Source: JANLTP01 sp031363055 (GTDB lineage Bacteria; Pseudomonadota; Gammaproteobacteria; Burkholderiales; Burkholderiaceae_E). From it: a stretch of DNA of 64,000 nt. The notes beneath the pieces are model-generated. The model searched no databases and had not been told where the DNA came from. It saw only the letters and a list, made by a program, of their open reading frames with translations. Shown here in pieces: positions 1-8,648 of this stretch. Every line of letters starts with the position of its first letter. The stretch's first letter is position 1. The position numbers and the translations under genes are program-made. The stretch covers positions 1 through 64,000 of the forward strand of contig JANLTP010000188.1 of NCBI GenBank assembly GCA_031363055.1, in the 5' to 3' direction.

Positions 1-564
1 AACTGCGCCTCGGGCGGCACCATGGACACGATGACGGTACTCGGCGCCATGATCGACGCCGGGCTGGAACACGCCGCCGCCTTTGCGATCTTCGATCCAG
101 TGGCAGCGAAGGCCATGATCGCTGCTGGTGTCGGTGCCGAGGTTAGCCTGTCGCTGGGCGGCAAGTTCGATATGCCCAGTGTTGGCGAGAACGGTAGGCC
201 AAGACAAGTCAGCGGTCGGGTCAAGGCAGTGACCGAGGGGCGCTACCAATTCGAAGGACCGATGGCCCGAGGCGAGCGTGCCTACATGGGGCCCAGCGCC
301 GTGTTGGACACTGGAAAAATCGAGATTGCGGTGATCTCGAGCCATGTCGAGCCGTTCGATATCGCGACCCTGCGCGTATTGGGTATTGATCCCGCAGCGA
401 AGCGTTTTCTGATGCTCAAGAGCCGTATCCATTGGCGCGCCGGCTTGCGCCGCTACGCCCGTGCGATCGTCGAATGCGCCGGAACCGGCGTATGTACTTC
501 AGACTACTCGATGCTGAACTTCAGCAAGGTTCGTCGGCCGATTTTCCCGCTTGACACATTGTGA
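1..564 (+). CDS. M81 family metallopeptidase (MlrC-like), C-terminal part only
   Basis: The reading frame is open from base 1, so the gene begins before the window; the ATG at 22 is internal. The visible end begins NCASGGTMDTMTVLGAMIDAG, which fits the start of the MlrC C-terminal domain (family pattern D-N-x-G-G-G-x-x-x-D-x-T). It continues with FAIFDPVAAKAMIAAGVGAE and a segment rich in SLGGKFD, also typical of this domain. M81/MlrC proteins are about 490-500 residues long and are related to microcystinase C, a zinc peptidase acting on linear peptides; most members have unknown substrates. The metal-binding N-terminal domain is outside the window, so activity cannot be judged. Family assignment is fairly sure; substrate is unknown. 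Confidence 0.8.
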   Translation, partial: NCASGGTMDTMTVLGAMIDAGLEHAAAFAIFDPVAAKAMIAAGVGAEVSLSLGGKFDMPSVGENGRPRQVSGRVKAVTEGRYQFEGPMARGERAYMGPSAVLDTGKIEIAVISSHVEPFDIATLRVLGIDPAAKRFLMLKSRIHWRAGLRRYARAIVECAGTGVCTSDYSMLNFSKVRRPIFPLDTL

Positions 565-610
565 ACGGCTCGCAGCTTGCTACCCCAAGCGGCCTTTTGA
601 AGTTACCGTA

Positions 611-1567
611 ATGGCGTTCAGCTCCTTACTGGCGCTTATTGATGACATCGCGTCGATTCTCGATGACGTTGCGATCCTGGCCAAGGTGGCCGCCAAAAAA
701 ACCAGCGGTGTCCTGGGCGACGATCTGGCGCTCAACGCCCAGCAACTGGTCGGCCTGAAAGCTGATCGCGAACTTCCGGTGGTGTGGTCGGTGGCAAAAG
801 GGTCGCTCTTGAACAAGGCGATTTTGGTGCCAGCGGCCTTGCTCATCAGCGCGTTTGCACCCTGGGCCATCACGCCGCTGCTCATGATCGGCGGCTTGTT
901 TTTGTGCTTTGAAGGGTTTGAGAAGATCGCGCATCGCTTTTCGCACAGCCGTGCTGAAACTCAAGAGCGACACCGCGACCGTGTGAACGCGTTGAAGGAC
1001 CCGAAGGTCGACCTCGTTCAGTTGGAGCGGGAAAAGGTCAAGGGTGCCGTTCGCACCGACTTTGTTCTGTCGGCTGAGATCATTGCAATTTCGTTGGGCA
1101 CTGTGGCTGGCACCAGCCTTTTATCGCAAACCTTGGTCCTGAGTATTGTGGCGATTGCAATCACGGTGGGTGTCTATGGCATTGTGGCCGCCATCGTCAA
1201 ACTCGATGATCTCGGTCTTTACCTGGTCGGCGAGAACCCGCAATCTGAGGAACCAAGCCTCAGGCAAAAACTGGGCTTCGGCATTTTGTGGTTCGCGCCG
1301 TGGCTCATGAAAACGCTCTCGGTGCTCGGGACTGCTGCCATGTTTCTGGTCGGCGGCGGCATTTTGTCGCATGGTATTGCCGTGTTGCATCACACCCAGG
1401 AGCATTGGATACAGTTGTTGTCGAGTCAACTCGCCCAAGCCGCGTGGTTAAAGCCGGTGGTGGGCAGTCTCTTCGACTTTGCTGTCGGCGTCCTTGCCGG
1501 CGCGCTGACGCTGCTGCTGGTAAATCTGGGGAAGCGCGTCTACCGACCCGACGCGACTTCCCATTGA
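611..1567 (+). CDS. DUF808 (YedI-like) inner-membrane protein
   Basis: A 318-residue protein opening MAFSSLLALIDDIASILDDV followed by KVAAKKTSGVLGDDLALNAQQ, the signature start of DUF808/YedI proteins; this is why ATG 611 is preferred over the longer frame from 551, which overlaps the previous gene. Several hydrophobic segments (around residues 70-105, 160-200, 235-265 and 285-310) indicate a polytopic membrane protein. A soluble charged stretch near residues 110-150 contains a histidine-rich KIAHRFSHSR motif. The family is widespread and functionally uncharacterised. It lies 46 bp downstream of the peptidase gene and could be co-transcribed. No further function can be supported. Confidence 0.85.
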   Translation: MAFSSLLALIDDIASILDDVAILAKVAAKKTSGVLGDDLALNAQQLVGLKADRELPVVWSVAKGSLLNKAILVPAALLISAFAPWAITPLLMIGGLFLCFEGFEKIAHRFSHSRAETQERHRDRVNALKDPKVDLVQLEREKVKGAVRTDFVLSAEIIAISLGTVAGTSLLSQTLVLSIVAIAITVGVYGIVAAIVKLDDLGLYLVGENPQSEEPSLRQKLGFGILWFAPWLMKTLSVLGTAAMFLVGGGILSHGIAVLHHTQEHWIQLLSSQLAQAAWLKPVVGSLFDFAVGVLAGALTLLLVNLGKRVYRPDATSH

Positions 1568-1591
1568 TTGAGTAATTTTATTGCAGGCGCG

Positions 1592-1924
1592 TTAAACCTT
1601 GCACTCATCGGCGAGACGTTGGCCGTGTTTCTGGTTCAACAACATGGATTTGTTCGCGACCATCAGCCAGACCATGCCTGAGGCCTTGTCTTCGTAACGA
1701 ATGGCGCCCGTCTGTGTCTCAACGGCCTTCATCGCGTAGTTCTTTTTACCCCACTTCAGTACGGCGCTCTTGCGGTCCTGGGAAACTTTTTCGAATTGCA
1801 CGTTCTGATTCAATTCGCAGTGATAGGTACCGGCGCTCAGCGAAACACTTTGGGCGGTAGCAGGCACTGCAAATGCGGCCAGGGTTACGGCTGACAGCAA
1901 GGGGGCAATCGATTTCAGTTTCAT
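1592..1924 (-). CDS. secreted MliC-like protein (putative lysozyme inhibitor)
   Basis: 110 residues. The start is ATG 1924, preceded by a GGAG Shine-Dalgarno; the in-frame TTG at 1936 is less likely. Residues 1-22 form a signal peptide (MKLKSIAPLLSAVTLAAFA, cleavage after ATA). The mature part shows TYHCELNQNV, then AVLKWGKKNYAMK, SGAIRYED-like spacing (TGAIRYEDKASGMVW) and a C-terminal DECKV cysteine. This matches the C-x(n)-GARYED-x-W-x(n)-C layout of the MliC/PliC inhibitors of C-type lysozyme. There is no lipobox cysteine, so it would be periplasmic rather than lipid-anchored. It follows the cys operon by about 100 bp, but functional linkage is doubtful. Family call is moderate because the domain is short and divergent. 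Confidence 0.55.
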   Translation of the reverse strand: MKLKSIAPLLSAVTLAAFAVPATAQSVSLSAGTYHCELNQNVQFEKVSQDRKSAVLKWGKKNYAMKAVETQTGAIRYEDKASGMVWLMVANKSMLLNQKHGQRLADECKV

Positions 1925-2026
1925 CAGGAACTCCAAATTCTGTAAGGAGTCCCATCGTCAAGGTAATTGTGTGCAAGGACAACGCAAAAGCGAACCAGCG
2001 GATACTTCCGGGCGATGCGCGGTGAC

Positions 2027-3256
2027 TCAGGCGGCGCGAATCATGCCGGCTCCCAGCGTGTCAAAGGACTGCGGATCAATGACGATCAAGGCGCCGGTCC
2101 TGCGAAACGCTGCATAGTCATCGTTAAGCAAAGCGTCTGCCGTATTCAGCTTGACCCGCGACAGACTATTCAGGCTGATGTCCAGCTCGCCAGTCTCCAG
2201 AAAGCCGGCGGTCGTACGCGTTCCTTGTTTGAACAACAGGCGACGCTTCGGTATCAGACGTTGCTCGCTCATCCAACACAGATCAAGACTCAGTTCGTGG
2301 CTGGATTCCGATAAGACGTCATCGGCGCGAATCAAGGTGTCACCGCGCGACAGGTCCAGATCGTCGTCGAGCACGATTTGAACCGCTTGACCGGCCGAAG
2401 CGTTCTCGCGGTCGCCATCAAAGGTGTGAATCTGCTTGAGCGTCGCCGATTGTGAAGTGCCCGCGATTCGCAGACGATCACCCAAGTTCAGCCGACCGGT
2501 TTCAATGCGCCCGGCGATGCCGCGAAAATCATGCAATGTACCCGCACCGCCGTGACCGGTTGGACGGGTAACGCCCTGAACCGGAAAGCGCAGCGCGGCA
2601 TGGGTGTCGAAGCCACGCTGTTCGGGTTGTGCGACCAATGCTTCGATCAAGGTCGGCCCCGAATACCATGGATAGTGATCACTGCGATGAACGATGTTGT
2701 GGCCGAGTAATGCTGAAACCGGAATCACCAGATCGACCGCATTTACCCCGGGACTGCTGGCGAGTTGTGTACAGCGTTCCTCGAACACGGACTGTGAATA
2801 ACCGACCAGATCGATCTTGTTGATGGCAAAGATCAGCGAACGAACGCCCATCATGCGAGCGATACGGGTGTGACGAGCGGTCTGTTCGGTGGGTCCCGTA
2901 CGGGCATCGACCAGAATGACGGCGCAGTCGGCCAGGCTCGCTGCGCAGGCCATGTTGCGGGTGTGCTGTACGTGGCCAGGTGAATCGGCCAGGATGAAGG
3001 CGCGTTGCTGGTAGCGAAAGTAGCGAAAGGCGACATCGATGGTGATGCCTTGCTCGCGTTCTGCTGACAGACCATCGGTGAACAGCGACAGGTCGAGTTC
3101 ACCGCGCCCGCGCCGCAGCGACGCGGTGCGCAAGTCTGCCAGGACATCGTCATCGATCAATTCAAGATCAAACAGCAGCCGACCGATCAGCGTGCTCTTG
3201 CCGTCTTCGACGCTGCCGGCTGTCATGATACGAGTCGGCATATGAATCGCACTCAT
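2027..3256 (-). CDS. cysN: sulfate adenylyltransferase subunit 1 (CysN)
   Basis: GTPase subunit of ATP sulfurylase, which makes adenosine 5'-phosphosulfate from sulfate and ATP. The 409-residue protein has the P-loop GSVEDGKSTLIGRLL (residues 14-28), the switch I region SAEREQGITIDVAFRYF, switch II DSPGHVQHTRNM and the guanine-specificity motif NKID. The usual CysN sequences are GSVDDGKST and DTPGHEQYTRNM, so the substitutions are mild. No APS kinase (CysC) domain is fused at the C-terminus. ATG 3256 overlaps the cysD stop as TGATG, indicating translational coupling. The order cysH-cysD-cysN is the standard assimilatory arrangement. Very secure. Confidence 0.96.
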   Translation of the reverse strand: MSAIHMPTRIMTAGSVEDGKSTLIGRLLFDLELIDDDVLADLRTASLRRGRGELDLSLFTDGLSAEREQGITIDVAFRYFRYQQRAFILADSPGHVQHTRNMACAASLADCAVILVDARTGPTEQTARHTRIARMMGVRSLIFAINKIDLVGYSQSVFEERCTQLASSPGVNAVDLVIPVSALLGHNIVHRSDHYPWYSGPTLIEALVAQPEQRGFDTHAALRFPVQGVTRPTGHGGAGTLHDFRGIAGRIETGRLNLGDRLRIAGTSQSATLKQIHTFDGDRENASAGQAVQIVLDDDLDLSRGDTLIRADDVLSESSHELSLDLCWMSEQRLIPKRRLLFKQGTRTTAGFLETGELDISLNSLSRVKLNTADALLNDDYAAFRRTGALIVIDPQSFDTLGAGMIRAA

Positions 3257-4182
3257 CAAAAGTATCCTTCGCGTTTGCGATTTTCCATCGAAGACTCCGA
3301 CGTCTGATCGTCGAGCCGGGTGGCGCCGCGCTCGCTCACAGTCGCCAACAGCGTTTCGTCGAGGATCGCGCGGTTATCGGTGGCCTGCGACGACACCGGA
3401 CAGGTACAGGTCATGTCGCCGACGGTTCTGTAACGCACGCGCAAGGACTCGACGGTCTCGCCCGGTCGGGCGGGTGTGACAGCGGTCACGGCAAGCAGCT
3501 TGCCACTGCGCGCAATGACCGGTCGATGGTGGGCGTAATAGATCGAGGGCAATGCCAATTTTTCGCGCACGATGTACGACCAGACATCGACTTCGGTCCA
3601 GTTCGAGATCGGGAACACCCGGACATGTTCGCCCGGCGCTACTCGTCCGTTGTATACCGACCAGAGTTCGGCGCGTTGGCGACGCGGGTTCCAGGCGCCG
3701 AAGCGGTCACGGTGCGAGAAGATCCGTTCCTTGGCGCGCGCTTTCTCTTCGTCTCGACGAGCGCCGCCAAACAGGGCGTCGAACTCATGTTCGGCAATAG
3801 CCTCCAGCAAGGTCGTCGATTGCAAGGCGTTGCGCGAACCGAGCGGTCCCGGATCACTGATGAGGCCCTTGCCAATGCTGTCCTCGACGGTGTGCACCAG
3901 CAATCGTTCGCCGAGTTCCGTAGCGGTTCGATCGCGAAACTCGATGACCTCCGGAAAATTGTGGCCGGTATCAATATGCAATAACGGGAACGGAAACTGA
4001 GCGGGGCGAAACGCTTTTTGGGCGAGGCGCAACAGCACCAGTGAATCCTTGCCACCCGAGAAAAGCAGCGCTGGCTTGCGTGACTCGGCGACCGCCTCGC
4101 GGAAAATATGAATGGCTTCGGACTCGAGGCCGTCCAGGTGAGGTGAGCTTTTATTGGCTTGCAGGTTGTCAATGGCTTGCAT
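3256..4182 (-). CDS. cysD: sulfate adenylyltransferase subunit 2 (CysD)
   Basis: Catalytic ATP-pyrophosphatase subunit of ATP sulfurylase, partner of CysN. The 308-residue protein carries the PP-loop LLFSGGKDSLVLLRLAQKA near residues 41-59, followed by FPLLHIDTGHNFPEVIEFRD and GGARRDEEKARAKERIFS, all diagnostic of CysD. The start chosen is ATG 4182, which has an AGGAGA site just upstream and lies inside the last codons of cysH; the longer frame from 4203 would add an arginine-rich extension not seen in the family. The C-terminus keeps the conserved RYRTVGDMTCTCPV. Gene order and overlaps show one operon with cysH and cysN. Confidence 0.96.
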   Translation of the reverse strand: MQAIDNLQANKSSPHLDGLESEAIHIFREAVAESRKPALLFSGGKDSLVLLRLAQKAFRPAQFPFPLLHIDTGHNFPEVIEFRDRTATELGERLLVHTVEDSIGKGLISDPGPLGSRNALQSTTLLEAIAEHEFDALFGGARRDEEKARAKERIFSHRDRFGAWNPRRQRAELWSVYNGRVAPGEHVRVFPISNWTEVDVWSYIVREKLALPSIYYAHHRPVIARSGKLLAVTAVTPARPGETVESLRVRYRTVGDMTCTCPVSSQATDNRAILDETLLATVSERGATRLDDQTSESSMENRKREGYF

Positions 4183-4888
4183 GTGTTTTCTCCTGCGGCG
4201 CAATATGCAGGCCGCATTCCTTGTGTTCCGGACTTTCCCACCACCAGCGTCCGGCGCGCAGCGGCTCGTCGTCGCCGATCGCGCGGGTACAAGGCTGACA
4301 GCCGAGACTGCGATAGCCGCGCAATTGAAGCGGGTGGACGGGAACCTTGAAATGACTCAGATACGCCCAGATCTGCAACTCGGTCCACTCCAGCAGCGGA
4401 TTGAATTTCTGGCAGCCATGAGTTTGATCCGTGCTTTCATACGAAAGCTCGGCCCGTGTTTCGCTCTGCATGCGGCGCAGGCCGGTGATCCACGCATCAG
4501 CGCCGGTCAGCGCGCGCGCCAGTGGCTCGACCTTGCGTACCCGGCAACAGGCCTTGCGTGCTTCCAGGGAATCGTAGAAGCCGTTGATGCCAAACGCCCG
4601 AACCTGCGCTTGCAGCTCGCTTGCTTTGGCATGTGCGGTGGTAATGCGGATTGCGTAATGTGCTTCGGTTTTCGCCAGGTGTTCATAGGTCTCGTTATGC
4701 AGACGGCCGGTATCGAGCGTGAAGATGGCAATCGGCAGGTGCAGCCGTGCGATGGCATCGGTGAGAACCATATCTTCGGCCGCCAATGAACTGGCCAATC
4801 GAGGTTGCCGGAAACGCTGGGCGATCTCCGACAGATTGTGCTCGAGCTGCTGAATCGCGCACATTGAATGGCTGGTCAGGGTTGTCAT
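4169..4888 (-). CDS. cysH: assimilatory adenylyl-sulfate (APS) reductase, CysH family
   Basis: Reduces activated sulfate to sulfite using thioredoxin. The 239-residue protein has the PAPS/APS reductase core FTLDTGRLHNETY near residue 56 and GLRRMQSETRAEL. Four cysteines place it in the iron-sulfur, APS-using class: C114-C115 in RKACCRVRKVEPL and C197/C200 in SLGCQPCT. The catalytic cysteine is C225 in HKECGLH near the C-terminus. Enterobacterial PAPS reductases lack the C114-C115 and CxxC cysteines. No cysC (APS kinase) is seen, consistent with direct APS use. The last 14 bases overlap cysD. No cysJ or cysI sulfite reductase genes are present in this window. Confidence 0.95.
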   Translation of the reverse strand: MTTLTSHSMCAIQQLEHNLSEIAQRFRQPRLASSLAAEDMVLTDAIARLHLPIAIFTLDTGRLHNETYEHLAKTEAHYAIRITTAHAKASELQAQVRAFGINGFYDSLEARKACCRVRKVEPLARALTGADAWITGLRRMQSETRAELSYESTDQTHGCQKFNPLLEWTELQIWAYLSHFKVPVHPLQLRGYRSLGCQPCTRAIGDDEPLRAGRWWWESPEHKECGLHIAPQEKTHASH

Positions 4889-4923
4889 GTTTTGCGTGAT
4901 GGGTTATGAGCTTGATGCAGTGA

Positions 4924-5697
4924 TCAGGTAATCAGTTTGGCGGCGGCCATGGCCAGGCAGCCGGCCAGCAGGGTTCGTGCGGTTCTCGCTTGCAAGCGGG
5001 CGCCGGCGTAGACCCCGATCAGAATGCCGGGTACTGAGCCGACCAGTAGGGCCAGCAGCAATCCGGTATCAATGTTGCCGGCCAAACCATGCAGTACAGC
5101 GCCCACTGCCGTCAAAGGGACGGCATAAGCAAGATCGGTCGCTGCGACTTCGCGGGGCTGCCACTGCGGGTACAGCAGGCTCAAGACGGTTACGCCCACG
5201 GCGCCGGCTCCGATCGAAGAGATAATGACGAGTGCACCGATCAACCCGCCTGCGATCGCGGTCAGTATTAGCGTCGTTGCCGGCTTCAACGCACCTTTGC
5301 CAGCGCGCCATCGCGTCAGCGGTTCATTAAAGAGCAACGCCAAAACGGTCAGCGTCAACGCGATGGCCAGTGCGTTACGCACCAAGGCTTCGAGTTCGCG
5401 CGTCGGCGCCGCCCACCAACGCTGCAGATACATCGTCAGCAAAGCCGAGCCGCAGCTTGAAACAATCATGATGACGGCCACTGGCCAGCAAACCAAACCG
5501 GTACGACGATGCGCCATGACACCGACACTTTTGGTGGCGGCCGCAAAGGCGAGATCGGTCGCCACCGCAGTGACGGGCGGCACACCGAACAGGGAGATCA
5601 GCGCCGGCGTCATTAATGAACCGCCACCAACACCCGTCATTCCAACGGCCAGTCCGACCAACAGGCCAGCCAGTGCCAATCCGAGAGAGAATTCCAT
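4924..5697 (-). CDS. TSUP family membrane transporter (TauE/SafE-like)
   Basis: A 257-residue polytopic membrane protein with two homologous halves. It starts MEFSLGLALAGLLVGLAVGM and has TGVGGGSLMTPALISLFG near residues 20-40, followed by TDLAFAAATKSVGV. The second half has SSIGAGAVGVTVLSLLYP and ATDLAYAVPLTAVGA. These glycine-rich duplicated motifs are diagnostic of the TSUP (DUF81) family, which moves sulfur compounds such as sulfite, sulfoacetate or sulfate. It lies 35 bp upstream of cysH on the same strand, so a role in sulfate uptake or sulfite export within the assimilation operon is a reasonable inference. GTG 5721 is an alternative start. Substrate is not proven. Confidence 0.88.
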   Translation of the reverse strand: MEFSLGLALAGLLVGLAVGMTGVGGGSLMTPALISLFGVPPVTAVATDLAFAAATKSVGVMAHRRTGLVCWPVAVIMIVSSCGSALLTMYLQRWWAAPTRELEALVRNALAIALTLTVLALLFNEPLTRWRAGKGALKPATTLILTAIAGGLIGALVIISSIGAGAVGVTVLSLLYPQWQPREVAATDLAYAVPLTAVGAVLHGLAGNIDTGLLLALLVGSVPGILIGVYAGARLQARTARTLLAGCLAMAAAKLIT

Positions 5698-5762
5698 GTC
5701 GCGAGCATAGTGCGCATTCACGACATTCCGAACGAACGATTCTCTAGCAGGTCATATGATTA

Positions 5763-5796
5763 ACGCATGAGGCTTTGTTCACCTGAGGTCATGCGT
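5763..5796. promoter_or_regulatory. inverted repeat between pit and the TSUP-cys operon
   Basis: Perfect 8-bp arms ACGCATGA (5763-5770) and TCATGCGT (5789-5796) are separated by 18 bases in the 118-bp gap between the pit stop and the TSUP gene start. No T-run follows on either strand, so it looks more like an operator than a terminator, but it could also be chance. No clear sigma-70 promoter was recognised for the cys operon here. Confidence 0.3.
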
Positions 5797-5815
5797 GCAG
5801 GTAATCAGCAGCACC

Positions 5816-6826
5816 TCACAAGATATGCAGGCCGATCCACCAGGCAACGGCCGCCATGAAGGCGGAAGCCGGAATCGTCAGCACCCAGGCCCAGACAATA
5901 TTGCCCGCCAGGCCCCAGCGCACGGCTGAAAATTTATGGGCAGAACCGACGCCGACAATGGCGCCGGTAATGGTGTGCGTGGTCGACACCGGAATGCCAA
6001 AGCCGGAGGCCAGAAACAAGCTGATGGCACCGCCGGTTTCGGCACAAAAGCCGCCAACCGGTTTGAGCTTGGTAATTTTCTGACCCATGGTTTTAACGAT
6101 GCGCCAACCACCGAACATGGTGCCGGCGCCGATCGCCAGATAGCACGAAACAATGACCCAGGTGGGCGGCATCGCAGCGTCCTTGGAGATCACGTTGGCG
6201 GTAATCAAAAGCAGCCAGATGATTCCGATGGTCTTTTGCGCATCGTTGCTGCCGTGGCCCAAACTGTAGAGTGCCGACGAGGCGAGCTGCAGCCGCCGGA
6301 ACCAGCGATCCATGCGGGTCGGAGTCGAGCGAAAGAACGACCAGGAGACGATCAGCATCATGGCCGATCCGAGCACGAAGCCCAATAACGGTGAGACCAG
6401 GATGAACAGCGCGGTCTTGAACAAGCCCGCGCCGACCAGCGATCCAGTACCTACTTTGGCAACTGTTGCACCGACCATGCCGCCAATCAGTGCATGCGAA
6501 GAACTCGAAGGGATTCCGAAGTACCAGGTAATGATGTTCCAGGCGAGCGCGCCAACCAGCGCGCCGAAGATGACGTAGTGATCGACCACCGCAGGATCGA
6601 CGATACCCTTGCCAACCGTCGCCGCGACCTTCAAGTGAAAAATCAGGATGGCCAGTACGTTGAAAATCGCCGCCCAGGCAACCGCATGGTGGGGTTTCAA
6701 TACGCCGGTCGAGACAACGGTCGCGATCGAATTGGCGGCGTCGTGAAAACCGTTCATGAAGTCAAAGGCGAGTGCCAGTACCACCAGCATGACCAGAATG
6801 GTGAACGTCATTTGGGATGTACCCAT
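5816..6826 (-). CDS. pit: low-affinity inorganic phosphate transporter (PiT family)
   Basis: 336 residues with about ten hydrophobic segments. Both copies of the PiT signature are visible: FDFMNGFHDAANSIATVVST near residue 22 and YSLGHGSNDAQKTIGIIW near residue 185. The matching GIPSSSSHALIGG and GIPVSTTHTITGAI motifs follow in each half. PiT carriers import phosphate (often as metal phosphate) with protons or sodium. The gene lies 38 bp downstream of the DUF47 gene on the same strand, the usual pairing of Pit with its PhoU-like accessory protein. Length is typical for the compact bacterial type. Very secure. Confidence 0.95.
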   Translation of the reverse strand: MGTSQMTFTILVMLVVLALAFDFMNGFHDAANSIATVVSTGVLKPHHAVAWAAIFNVLAILIFHLKVAATVGKGIVDPAVVDHYVIFGALVGALAWNIITWYFGIPSSSSHALIGGMVGATVAKVGTGSLVGAGLFKTALFILVSPLLGFVLGSAMMLIVSWSFFRSTPTRMDRWFRRLQLASSALYSLGHGSNDAQKTIGIIWLLLITANVISKDAAMPPTWVIVSCYLAIGAGTMFGGWRIVKTMGQKITKLKPVGGFCAETGGAISLFLASGFGIPVSTTHTITGAIVGVGSAHKFSAVRWGLAGNIVWAWVLTIPASAFMAAVAWWIGLHIL

Positions 6827-6864
6827 GATTTATCTTTATTGGGTCAGGCGTTTACGGTGTTGGG

Positions 6865-7500
6865 TCAAGCGTTCTCGAGTACAACGCCTTCGATGGTGTT
6901 GGCGACGTCCTCGCACTTGTCGGACACCGCCTCCAGCAACTCGTAGATGGCCTTCAGCTTGATCAGTTGCCGGACATCGGCCTCGTCGCGAAACAGCTTT
7001 GACATCGCCGAGCGCATGACCCGGTCGGAGTCGGATTCGAGCCGATCAATTTCCTGACAGATCTTGAGAATCTGCTCGGCATTCTCCATGCTGGGCAATA
7101 GATTCACGGCCGCCTTGACCCGCTCGCAACACGCCTGATTCAAGTCGGCCAGTTGTTGTGCTTCCGGCGTGATTCGCTGCAAGTCATAGAGCATGGCCGA
7201 TTCGGCCACGTCCTGGATCAGATCGCAGATGTCGTCCATTTGCGAGATCAGGCTGTGTATCGTCTCGCGATCGAACGGCGTAATGAAGGTCTTGTGCAGC
7301 AGCGCGACCGTTTCATGAGTAAAACGATCAGCCGACTTTTCAATCGCATCGATCGCGTCGATATGTTTGCGGCGTGCTTGCGGGTCGCTGTACTGACTCA
7401 TCAGATCGACCAGCGACTTGCTACCGGCGGCGATCTGCTCAGCATGTTGATCAAAGAGCTCGAAAAACCTGCCCTCGCGGGGCATGATACGTCCAAACAT
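6865..7500 (-). CDS. DUF47 (PhoU-like) Pit accessory protein
   Basis: 211 residues, largely alpha-helical, opening MFGRIMPREGRFFELFDQHA, the characteristic start of DUF47 family proteins. Internal motifs include THETVALLHKTFITPFDRETIHSL (described in two parts) and ISQMDDICDLIQDVAE near residues 85-100, rich in acidic and metal-binding positions as in PhoU. Such proteins are encoded next to pit and are thought to modulate phosphate transport. Here it is first in a two-gene operon with pit. Start ATG 7500 agrees with the family. Confidence 0.93.
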   Translation of the reverse strand: MFGRIMPREGRFFELFDQHAEQIAAGSKSLVDLMSQYSDPQARRKHIDAIDAIEKSADRFTHETVALLHKTFITPFDRETIHSLISQMDDICDLIQDVAESAMLYDLQRITPEAQQLADLNQACCERVKAAVNLLPSMENAEQILKICQEIDRLESDSDRVMRSAMSKLFRDEADVRQLIKLKAIYELLEAVSDKCEDVANTIEGVVLENA

Positions 7501-7560
7501 GGCTGAGTCCAGAAAGGTCTTGAGGAACGGTTAACTTGATGAGTTCTTATCGGTGCCCCG

Positions 7561-7989
7561 CTATTTTAGCTGCCGCCGGATACATTCCAGATAAGCATCG
7601 GAATCGGGTCCCTTTTGTTCACGTTGCGCGCGCCACAAGGTCTCGCCCAGACACTCCATGATCCGGTGTGCGGCCTCATGCGGCGAGTCGAGTCGCTGTG
7701 CCAGCGTGTTGAAGCTGGCGCGAATGCCAGTTGGCTGATCAATTCCCAATTGTTCGGCGATCGCCAGATGCATGGACAAATGCAGGAACGGGTTGGTTTG
7801 AGCGGCGTCGACGCTGAATTGGCGCGCAATCGCCTGTTCTTCTGAGGATAACTGGTCGTGATACTCGGGATGCAGCAGGCACCAGTCGAGCGCCAACGCC
7901 TCCAGAGGCTCGAGCGGCAGGTGTTGGACGTGTTTGCGCCAGACGCCGCAAAAAAAGCGCCTGACCTCGGCCTGGGATGGCGTGAACAT
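7561..7989 (-). CDS. DUF1841 family protein
   Basis: 142 residues starting MFTPSQAEVRRFFCGVWRKH, which fits DUF1841 family openings (MF-P-S-x-x-x-x-R-R-F-F). The longer frame from 8088 would run into nth and is rejected. Conserved-looking stretches are LDWCLLHPEYHDQL and NPFLHLSMHLAIAEQL (histidines and asparagine near residues 72-85), followed by RIMECLGETLWRAQR near the end. The protein looks soluble and helical; function is unknown. In betaproteobacteria this family is commonly encoded beside nth. Here only 10 bp separate it from the nth stop, so it is in the same operon. Confidence 0.8.
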   Translation of the reverse strand: MFTPSQAEVRRFFCGVWRKHVQHLPLEPLEALALDWCLLHPEYHDQLSSEEQAIARQFSVDAAQTNPFLHLSMHLAIAEQLGIDQPTGIRASFNTLAQRLDSPHEAAHRIMECLGETLWRAQREQKGPDSDAYLECIRRQLK

Positions 7990-7999
7990 TGCGTCGGCT

Positions 8000-8641
8000 C
8001 TAGTCGGGCGGGAACGTCTTGCCGCGCATCTCGCACAGATCGCTGATCGGACAGCGCCAGCACTTCGGAGTACGTGCGACACAGACATAGCGGCCGTGCA
8101 AGATCATCCAATGATGCGCGTCCTGCTTGAATTGCTCCGGTACCTGTTTGAGCAGGCGCAACTCCACTTCCAGCGGCGTCTTGCCTTTGGCCAGTCCGCT
8201 GCGGTTGGCGACCCGGAAGATATGCGTGTCGACCGCAATCGTCGGTTCACCGAAGGCAGTGTTCAACACCACATTGGCAGTTTTCCGGCCGACGCCGGGC
8301 AGTGCCTCGAGTTGCTCACGAGTTCGCGGTACCTGACTCTGATGTTGCTCAATCAGCAGCGCGCAGGTCTCGAGCAGATGTTTGGCCTTCGAGCGATAGA
8401 GGCCAATCGTCTTGATGTATTCGATGACACCGGCCTCACCGAGCGCCAGAATGGCCTGCGGCGTATTGGCATCGGCGAACAGCTTTCGAGTGGCGATGTT
8501 GACACTCTTGTCAGTGGCCTGTGCGGACAACAGGACGGCGACCAGCAACTCGAACGGACTGTTGAAGATCAGTTCGGTGGTCGGTGCGGGATTCAGTTTT
8601 TGAAGCCGGGAAAAGATTTCAGTTCGTTTGAGCTGATTCAT
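8000..8641 (-). CDS. nth: endonuclease III (Nth), base-excision DNA glycosylase/AP lyase
   Basis: Removes oxidised pyrimidines and cleaves the abasic strand. The 213-residue protein has the helix-hairpin-helix LEALPGVGRKTANVVLN (residues 112-128) with the catalytic lysine in GRKTA, and the catalytic aspartate in TIAVDTHIFRVANR about 18 residues later. The C-terminal [4Fe-4S] loop has the family spacing C-x6-C-x2-C-x5-C (CVARTPKCWRCPISDLC). Size matches the E. coli enzyme. It is placed between the rnfB-like gene and DUF1841. Very secure. Confidence 0.97.
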   Translation of the reverse strand: MNQLKRTEIFSRLQKLNPAPTTELIFNSPFELLVAVLLSAQATDKSVNIATRKLFADANTPQAILALGEAGVIEYIKTIGLYRSKAKHLLETCALLIEQHQSQVPRTREQLEALPGVGRKTANVVLNTAFGEPTIAVDTHIFRVANRSGLAKGKTPLEVELRLLKQVPEQFKQDAHHWMILHGRYVCVARTPKCWRCPISDLCEMRGKTFPPD

Positions 8642-8648
8642 GCGGACA

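Noticed and set aside
4154..4789. 211-codon plus-strand frame opposite cysH
   Set aside because: CysH cysteines and core motifs are intact on the minus strand; the overlap is antisense noise.
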